Source: Rubrivivax sp.
GTDB taxonomy: Bacteria > Pseudomonadota > Gammaproteobacteria > Burkholderiales > Burkholderiaceae_C
Assembly (NCBI GenBank): GCA_026125665.1
Contig: JAHCKS010000045.1
Span: 1 to 37,883 of the forward strand
DNA length: 37,883 nucleotides
Direction of reading: 5' to 3'
Below, piece after piece: positions 32,776 through 37,883 of the stretch (its first letter is position 1; every line of letters begins with the position of its first letter). Position numbers and translations under genes: made by a program. The notes under the pieces are model-generated. The model was not told where the DNA came from and made no database searches. It worked only from the letters and a program-made list of their open reading frames with translations.

Positions 32776-33654
32776 ATGACGCTCGACCTCGCGCTGCAAG
32801 CCGCGGTCTCGGGCCTGCTGATGGGCGGCATCTACGCGCTCGTTGCGCTCGCGCTCGCCCTCGTCTTCGGCGTCATGCGGGTGCTCAACTTCGCCCACGG
32901 CGACCTGCTGCTGGTCGCGATGTACGGCACGGTCGTGCTCAACCAGGCGCTCGGCCTGCACCCCTATGCATCGACGCTGCTGCTCGTGCCGCTGATGGGC
33001 GTGCTGGGATGGGGGCTCTTCGCAGCGCTCATCCGGCCGCTGCTCGGCTCGAGTGCGCTGATGCAGGCGCAGCTCACGATCGGCGTGTCGTTCATGATCC
33101 AGAGCGCCGCGCTGATGATCTTCGGCGCCGATCTGATGAACGTGCGCACTTCGTTCGAGAGCAGCACGTTGCCGCTGGGTCGCGGCATCGTCGTCGGCGT
33201 GCCGCTGCTCGTGGCGTTCGCCGTGTCGGTGCTGGCGTGTGCCGCGGTCGCGTGGTTCCTCGCGCGCACGGAGACCGGCGTCCGCATCCGCGCCACCGCG
33301 CAGGACCCCGTGATGGCGCGGCTGTGCGGCGTGGCCGTGCCGAGGCTGCAGAAGATGGTGTTCGCGGCCAGCATCGCGCTGCTCGCCCTGGCTGCGGGCA
33401 GCCTGATGACCTTCTTCCACGTCACGCCCACCACCGGCGTGCAGTTCAGCATCCTGTCGCTGCTCATCGTGGTGCTCGGTGGCCTCGGCGACCTCAAGGG
33501 CGCGTTCGTCGGCGGATTGATGATCGGCCTGGCCGAGTCGCTGGCAGGCGCGGCGTTCGACAGCGCACTGGCGCCGGCGGTGATCTACATCCTGTTCGCG
33601 CTGACGCTGCTGTTCAGACCGCGGGGTCTGTTCGGGCGCGGGAGCATCGCGTGA
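32776..33654 (+). CDS. livH: ABC transporter permease, LivH type
   Basis: A 292-residue inner-membrane permease. LALQAAVSGLLMGGIYALVA and FGVMRVLNFAHGDLLLVAMY are diagnostic of LivH, as are the central LARTETGVRIRATAQDPVMA and VVLGGLGDLKGAFVGGLMIG blocks. The end FALTLLFRPRGLFGRG is typical. About eight hydrophobic segments. The ATG at 32776 matches the family start, 26 bp after livK; a TTG upstream is less likely. Its stop overlaps the GTG of the fused livM-livG gene. Confidence 0.92.
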   Translation: MTLDLALQAAVSGLLMGGIYALVALALALVFGVMRVLNFAHGDLLLVAMYGTVVLNQALGLHPYASTLLLVPLMGVLGWGLFAALIRPLLGSSALMQAQLTIGVSFMIQSAALMIFGADLMNVRTSFESSTLPLGRGIVVGVPLLVAFAVSVLACAAVAWFLARTETGVRIRATAQDPVMARLCGVAVPRLQKMVFAASIALLALAAGSLMTFFHVTPTTGVQFSILSLLIVVLGGLGDLKGAFVGGLMIGLAESLAGAAFDSALAPAVIYILFALTLLFRPRGLFGRGSIA

Positions 33655-35435
33655 CGCCACCGGGGCGCCGCGGCCGCCGCACGGAGGCGGCCCTCGCGCT
33701 GCTGCTGATCTGGTGCGTGGTCGGCGCCGCACTGCTGGGCGGCAATCCCTACTGGGTCAGCGTCGCCACCACGGTGCTGATGTGGGTGCACCTGTGCGTG
33801 GCCTGGAATGCGGTCGGCGGCATGGTCGGCCAGATCTCGTTCGGCAACGCCGCGTTCTTCGGCATCGGGGCCTACACCTCGACCTTCCTCGCGGCCAGGT
33901 ACGGCGTCAACCCATGGCTCGGCATGCTCGCCGGCGGCGCGCTGGCCGCCGCCGCGGGCTGGTGCGTCGGCTACCTGCCGTTCCGCTGGCGGCTGAGCCA
34001 TCTGGTGTTCGCACTGCTGACCATGGCGGCGGGATTCGTGCTGCAGTTCAGCGTCAACGGCATGCGTGCGCTCGGCGGCACGAACGGTCTGTACGTCAAC
34101 GCCCCGTCCTCGCTGTCCAACCTGCGCTTCGACCACCCGGCCGGCTATCTGTTGACCATCGCAGTCCTGGCGAGCGCGACCCTGCTCGTCGTTGCGCTGC
34201 TGTACCAAGGCCGCAGAGGCTACTTCTGGCGCGCCGTGCGCGACAACGAGGATGCTGCGGCCGCCGCCGGCGTCAGCTTGTTCCGGGTCAAGCAGGAAGC
34301 GCTCGCCGTAAGCGCATTCGCGACCGCCGTCGCCGGCACCTTCTATGCACAGCAGATCGGCTACATCGATCCGCATTCGGTGCTGGGCGTGGACGTGGCG
34401 ATCCAGATCCTGCTGTTCGCCGTGGTCGGCGGTGCCGGCACCCAGCTCGGGCCGGTCGTCGGCCCGCTCCTGCTGGTGCCGCTGGGCGAAGCGCTGCGCC
34501 TCGCGCTGGGCGGCGGCGCGGCGGCGGAACTGCACCATTTCGCCTACGGAGCAGCGCTCGTCGCGGTCATTCTGCTGTGGCCCGGCGGCGTGGTCGGCGG
34601 GGTGCGCAGGATGCTGCAGTCGCGTCGCCCCCCGAGGCCCGCCGACGCGCAGGGCTCCGAACCTGCGTCGGCCGTCGTCGGGCCGCCGCGTGCCCCGACG
34701 CCCATCGACAGCGACACACTGGTCGAGGTGGCGGGCATCGGCAAGCGCTTCGGCGGACTGCAGGCGCTGCACGACGTGTCGTTCACCGTTCGCCGCGGCG
34801 AGATCCTGGGGCTCATCGGACCCAACGGCGCCGGCAAGACGACGATGTTCTCGATCCTCGGGGGCTTCCAGCGGCCGAGCGCAGGCGAAGTGCGCTATGG
34901 GGGCGAACGCATCGACGGCTTGGAACCGCACGAGATCTGCCGGCGCGGCATCGCCCGCACCTTCCAGATCACGCAGTCGTTCCCGACCCTGACCGTGTTC
35001 GATACGGTGCTCACCGCGGCGCTGGTGCGTCACCGCATGGCGGCAGCCCTCGGGGTGGCGCAGGCCGTGCTCGTGCGCACCGGGCTGTGGGAAAGGCGCG
35101 CCGCCCTCTGCGCGGAGGTGACGCTGGCCGAACAGCGCCGACTCGAGGTCGCGCGCGCACTGGCCACCGGGCCGACGGTGCTGCTGCTCGACGAGTCGAT
35201 GGCCGGCCTCACGCCGCGCGAGACCGACGCCGCGCTGCGGCTGCTGCGCAGCCTGCGCGACGAAGGGCTGACCATCGTGCTGATCGAGCACGTGATGCGG
35301 GCGGTGATGAACATCTGCGACCGGCTCGTCGTGCTCGACGCCGGCCGCCTGCTCGCCAGCGGCACGCCGTCGGCCGTGGCGTCCGATCCGCAGGTGATCC
35401 GCGCCTACCTCGGCGCGGCTGCGCCGGGAAGATAG
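33651..35435 (+). CDS. Fused LivM permease - LivG ATPase
   Basis: A single 594-residue frame starting at GTG inside the livH stop. Residues 1 to about 320 are LivM: AWNAVGGMVGQISFGNAAFF at 51-70, the RAVRDNEDAAAAAGVS coupling loop, and LLWPGGVVGG at 308-317. A Pro/Ala-rich linker spans about 321-355. Residues 356-594 are LivG: Walker A GPNGAGKTT at 390-398, Q-loop RTFQI at 436-440, Walker B VLLLDES at 510-516 and IEHVM at 545-549. The signature reads TLAEQRRLE (491-499), not LSYGQQRRLE, and only about 50 residues separate Q-loop and signature where about 70-80 are usual. LivM-LivG fusions are known, but the ATPase part is atypical and might depend on the intact LivF partner. Confidence 0.92.
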   Translation: MTPPGRRGRRTEAALALLLIWCVVGAALLGGNPYWVSVATTVLMWVHLCVAWNAVGGMVGQISFGNAAFFGIGAYTSTFLAARYGVNPWLGMLAGGALAAAAGWCVGYLPFRWRLSHLVFALLTMAAGFVLQFSVNGMRALGGTNGLYVNAPSSLSNLRFDHPAGYLLTIAVLASATLLVVALLYQGRRGYFWRAVRDNEDAAAAAGVSLFRVKQEALAVSAFATAVAGTFYAQQIGYIDPHSVLGVDVAIQILLFAVVGGAGTQLGPVVGPLLLVPLGEALRLALGGGAAAELHHFAYGAALVAVILLWPGGVVGGVRRMLQSRRPPRPADAQGSEPASAVVGPPRAPTPIDSDTLVEVAGIGKRFGGLQALHDVSFTVRRGEILGLIGPNGAGKTTMFSILGGFQRPSAGEVRYGGERIDGLEPHEICRRGIARTFQITQSFPTLTVFDTVLTAALVRHRMAAALGVAQAVLVRTGLWERRAALCAEVTLAEQRRLEVARALATGPTVLLLDESMAGLTPRETDAALRLLRSLRDEGLTIVLIEHVMRAVMNICDRLVVLDAGRLLASGTPSAVASDPQVIRAYLGAAAPGR

Positions 35436-35437
35436 GC

Positions 35438-36142
35438 ATGCTCGTCGTCGAAGATCTTCGTGCGGGCTACGGCAACCTCGAGGTGCTGCACGGCGTGTCG
35501 CTGCGCGTCGATGCCGGCGAGGTGGTGGCGGTGCTGGGACCCAACGGCGCCGGCAAGTCGACGCTGCTGCGCACGATCTCCGGGCTGCTCGTCCCACGCG
35601 GCGGCGGCGTGCGCTTCGAGCAGCGCCCGCTGACCGGGCTGCAGACGCACGCGATTCCTCTGCTCGGCCTGCTGCACGTTCCCGAAGCGCGCCATGTGTT
35701 CGCGCAACTCACCGTCGAGGAGAACCTGATGGTCGGCGGCACGCCGCTGGCCGGCAGCGCCGAGCGCCGCGCGGCGATCGACGAAGTCTGGTCGCTCTTT
35801 CCGATGCTGCGCGACAAGGCGCGTGCCGCCGCAGGCTCGCTTTCCGGGGGCCAGCAGCAGATGCTGGCGATCGGCCGCGCCCTGATGGCGAAGCCCCGAC
35901 TGGTGATGCTGGACGAGCCCTCGCTCGGGCTGGCGCCGGTGGTCGTGGAGGAGCTGTATCTCGCGCTCGGCAAGCTTCGGCGGGCCGGTCTCACGATCCT
36001 GCTCGTCGAGCAGGACGTGCACGCCGCGCTGGACTTCGCCGACCGCGCCTACGTCCTCGAGAACGGAACCATCGCGCTGGAAGGCGCGGCCACCGCCCTG
36101 CGCGAGGACCGGCACGTGCGCGAGGTGTACCTCGGCCAGTAG
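35438..36142 (+). CDS. livF: ABC transporter ATP-binding protein, LivF type
   Basis: A 234-residue ATPase subunit. Walker A GPNGAGKST, signature LSGGQQQMLAIGRAL, Walker B RLVMLDEPSLGLAPVVVEE and LLVEQDVHAALDFADRAYVL are all intact. The LivF-specific LHVPEARHVFAQLTVEENL is present. It starts 2 bp after the fused livM-livG stop. With one canonical and one degenerate ATPase, this subunit probably provides the complete catalytic motifs of the heterodimer. It ends the second Liv system; TRAP genes follow 101 bp later. Confidence 0.93.
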   Translation: MLVVEDLRAGYGNLEVLHGVSLRVDAGEVVAVLGPNGAGKSTLLRTISGLLVPRGGGVRFEQRPLTGLQTHAIPLLGLLHVPEARHVFAQLTVEENLMVGGTPLAGSAERRAAIDEVWSLFPMLRDKARAAAGSLSGGQQQMLAIGRALMAKPRLVMLDEPSLGLAPVVVEELYLALGKLRRAGLTILLVEQDVHAALDFADRAYVLENGTIALEGAATALREDRHVREVYLGQ

Positions 36143-36167
36143 ACAGGACAACGTCGCAAGGACCACC

Positions 36168-36254
36168 ATGAACCCGCTTGCCATCGCCGCCGCCACCGGG
36201 CCTGCGCGCCCCGCGTTGCAGGCCACCGCGTACGGAGTCCGCGATGGGCGCTGA
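36168..36254 (+). CDS. Possible 28-residue leader ORF before dctQ
   Basis: An ATG with an AAGGA box opens a 28-residue frame (MNPLAIAAATGPARPALQ then ATAYGVRDGR) that overlaps the dctQ start by 11 bp in another frame. It could couple translation into dctQ, be the remnant of a lost TRAP receptor gene, or be chance. No family is recognised. Confidence 0.25.
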   Translation: MNPLAIAAATGPARPALQATAYGVRDGR

Positions 36255-36834
36255 AGCGGCGCCGCCTCGGCGCAGGCCGGCGCTGCAGGCGGCGCATCGA
36301 GCCATCTCCGCACTCGAGACGGCGTGCGGCTGGGGCGCGAGCGCCTGCCTGTTCGCGATCATGATCATCGTCTTCGCCGACGTGGCGATGCGCTACCTGC
36401 TGAACGCCCCGCTGGCCTGGTCGTACGACCTGATCTCGCTGTACCTCATGGTCGCCGTCTTCTTCCTCGCGCTGTCGGCGACGCAGCGCGACGGCCACCA
36501 CGTCCGCGTGGACATCCTGCTGGTGCGCTGGCAGCCGCGCGTCAGGCACGCCATGGAACTGCTCGGCAACGCCCTCACGGCGGTGGTCCTGTTAGCCATC
36601 GTCGTGCAGGGCAGCCTCAAGGTCCGGGACAGCTGGCAGGCCGATGCCGTCGTGGCCGGCGCGATCCCGTGGCCGACCTGGGCGACCGCGGTGTTCGTGC
36701 CCATCGGCGCGGGCCTGCTGCTGCTGCGGCTGCTCTTCTCGCTGGGGTCGCTCGCCGCGGCCATCGGCGACGGCTCCGAGGTCGCGGTCGGCACCACCGC
36801 CGGGGAGCAGGCCGGCACGGCCCCCGGGGCCTGA
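36244..36834 (+). CDS. dctQ: TRAP transporter small permease, DctQ type
   Basis: A 196-residue protein with four hydrophobic segments. The block IVFADVAMRYLLNAPLAWSYDL is the DctQ hallmark (membrane helix, then the R-Y-x-N-x-P-x-x-W stretch), followed by LALSATQRDGHHVRVDILLV. The ATG at 36244 follows GGAG; an upstream in-frame ATG at 36178 would add a Pro/Arg-rich stretch and is rejected. Its stop is one base before the dctM start. No DctP receptor gene is found upstream, so it may lie past the window end. Confidence 0.9.
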   Translation: MGAEAAPPRRRPALQAAHRAISALETACGWGASACLFAIMIIVFADVAMRYLLNAPLAWSYDLISLYLMVAVFFLALSATQRDGHHVRVDILLVRWQPRVRHAMELLGNALTAVVLLAIVVQGSLKVRDSWQADAVVAGAIPWPTWATAVFVPIGAGLLLLRLLFSLGSLAAAIGDGSEVAVGTTAGEQAGTAPGA

Positions 36835-36835
36835 C

Positions 36836-37883
36836 ATGCTCGCAGCCACCATCACCTTGCTGCTGCTCCTGCTGCTGGCCATCGGCACGCCGGTGGGCTT
36901 TGCGCTGGCCATCGCCGGCGCGGCCGGGCTGTATGCACTGGGCGGCCTGCGCATGCTGCTGGGCATCCTGGACACGGCGCCCTTGTCGGCCGCCAGTTCC
37001 TACGAGCTGATCACCGTGCCGATGTTCCTGCTGATGGCCGAGTTCGTGATCATCAGCGGCGTCGCGGACGATCTGTTCAAGGCCGCATCCGCCTGGGTCG
37101 GGCGCGTGCGCGGCGGTCTGGGCGTGGCCACCGCGTTCGCCGGTGCCGGCTTCGGCGCGATCTCCGGGTCGTCCACGGCTTCCGCGGCAACCCTGGCATC
37201 GACCAGCATCCCGGCGATGCTGAAGGCCGGCTACGAGCCCAAGCTGGCCTGCGGCGCCGTGGCCATCTCCGGCACGCTGGCCATGCTGATCCCGCCCAGC
37301 ATCGCGCTGGTGCTGTACGGCATCATCGCCGACGTGAGCATCGGCCGGTTGCTGATCGGCGGCGTCGTGCCCGGCCTGCTGGTGACGCTGGCGATTGCGC
37401 TCACCGTGATGCTGCTGGTCTGGCAGGACCCTTCCCGCGCGCCGCGCGGGCGTGCGTACAGTTGGCGCGAGAAGTTCAGTTCGCTGCGCGTCGTCTGGCC
37501 GATGCTCGTGCTGTTCACGGGGGTCACCGGCGTCATCTACCTGGGCGTCGCCACGCCCACCGAGGCTTCGGGCATCGGCGCCTTCGGCGCGTTCCTGATC
37601 GCGCTGCTGCGCGGCAAGGCGCACTTCAGCGCCACCCGCCACGCGCTGCTGCGCGCCGCGCAGACGACCTGCATGATCATCATGATCATCCTCGGCGCAC
37701 ACGTCTTCGGCTACTTCTTCACCCTGACGCAGACCACGCAGCAGTTCGTGGCCGCGGTCGGTGGCTGGCCGGTCGACCGCTGGCTCATCATGGCCGCGAT
37801 CATCCTGATCTACCTGGTGCTGGGCTGTTTCATGGATCAGGTCGCGATCCTGATCCTGACCGTGCCCGTGATGCTGCCGTTGA
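36836..37883 (+). CDS. dctM: TRAP transporter large permease, DctM type, 3' truncated by the window
   Basis: The frame opens at ATG 36836 and is still open at the window end, giving about 349 of roughly 430 residues. It begins MLAATITLLLLLLLAIGTPV, then AFAGAGFGAISGSSTASAAT, a family hallmark, followed by PAMLKAGYEPKLACGAVAIS and the LAMLIPPSIALVLYGIIADV block. VATPTEASGIGAFGAFLIAL and VLGCFMDQVAILILTVPVML are likewise typical of DctM. It is the ion-coupled translocation channel for carboxylic acids, paired with DctQ. The closing bases TGA of the window are not in this frame. Confidence 0.93.
   Translation, partial: MLAATITLLLLLLLAIGTPVGFALAIAGAAGLYALGGLRMLLGILDTAPLSAASSYELITVPMFLLMAEFVIISGVADDLFKAASAWVGRVRGGLGVATAFAGAGFGAISGSSTASAATLASTSIPAMLKAGYEPKLACGAVAISGTLAMLIPPSIALVLYGIIADVSIGRLLIGGVVPGLLVTLAIALTVMLLVWQDPSRAPRGRAYSWREKFSSLRVVWPMLVLFTGVTGVIYLGVATPTEASGIGAFGAFLIALLRGKAHFSATRHALLRAAQTTCMIIMIILGAHVFGYFFTLTQTTQQFVAAVGGWPVDRWLIMAAIILIYLVLGCFMDQVAILILTVPVMLPL

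Overview
The window is about 70% G+C by eye and almost wholly protein-coding. It holds four orphan Bug/TctC-type periplasmic receptors, two branched-chain-amino-acid-type (Liv) ABC uptake systems and a dense set of acyl-CoA enzymes. This mix is typical of Burkholderiales (Betaproteobacteria) with broad aromatic, alicyclic or terpenoid catabolism; I would not narrow the genus. No rRNA, tRNA, CRISPR array, IS element or phage gene was seen.

Layout. (1) 1-12122, plus strand: truncated crotonase-family enzyme, acyl-CoA dehydrogenase, two Bug receptors, a complete livKHMGF uptake system, an acyl-CoA ligase and a second crotonase (several 4-nt stop/start overlaps), then a CaiB/BaiF CoA-transferase. 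(2) 12154-13981, minus: Bug receptor and crotonase. (3) 14088-18720, plus: crotonase, then behind a repeated promoter/operator (site A) an MmgE/PrpD protein, a second acyl-CoA dehydrogenase and an MFS transporter, followed by a broken dienelactone-hydrolase gene. (4) 19103-22999: a Rieske oxygenase (minus), an SDR (plus) and a 640-residue Baeyer-Villiger monooxygenase (minus). (5) 23154-30185, plus: a TetR regulator, a two-subunit B12-dependent acyl-CoA mutase, a MeaB GTPase fused to a PaaI-like thioesterase, an unrecognised 118-residue protein, a Bug receptor, then behind site B a BadH-like dehydrogenase and a BadI-like ring hydrolase. (6) 30319-31260, minus: a multifunctional-enzyme-type SDR. 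(7) 31499 to the end: a second Liv system with a fused LivM-LivG protein, then TRAP permease genes dctQ and dctM (dctM cut by the window end).

How the genes may work together. Acids are probably imported by the Liv, TRAP or MFS carriers and activated by the ligase or CoA-transferase, then processed by dehydrogenases and crotonases. BadH and BadI would oxidise a 2-hydroxycycloalkane-carboxyl-CoA and hydrolyse the ring ketone to an open dicarboxyl mono-CoA (pimeloyl-CoA in the known pathway). The B12 mutase lies just upstream of badH-badI. Its substrate-pocket residues match none of the methylmalonyl-, isobutyryl- or 2-hydroxyisobutyryl-CoA mutases as I recall them, so it is the best candidate for an undescribed reaction, possibly rearranging a branched or alicyclic acyl-CoA.

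The strongest regulatory signal is a 12-bp element, AACAAYYGTTYG, placed exactly 5 bp before a -10 hexamer at three promoters: PrpD operon, badH-badI, and the BVMO gene divergent from tetR. A fourth close copy overlaps the end of the mutase operon. This suggests one TetR regulon spanning the mutase, badHI, PrpD/ACAD/MFS and BVMO units.
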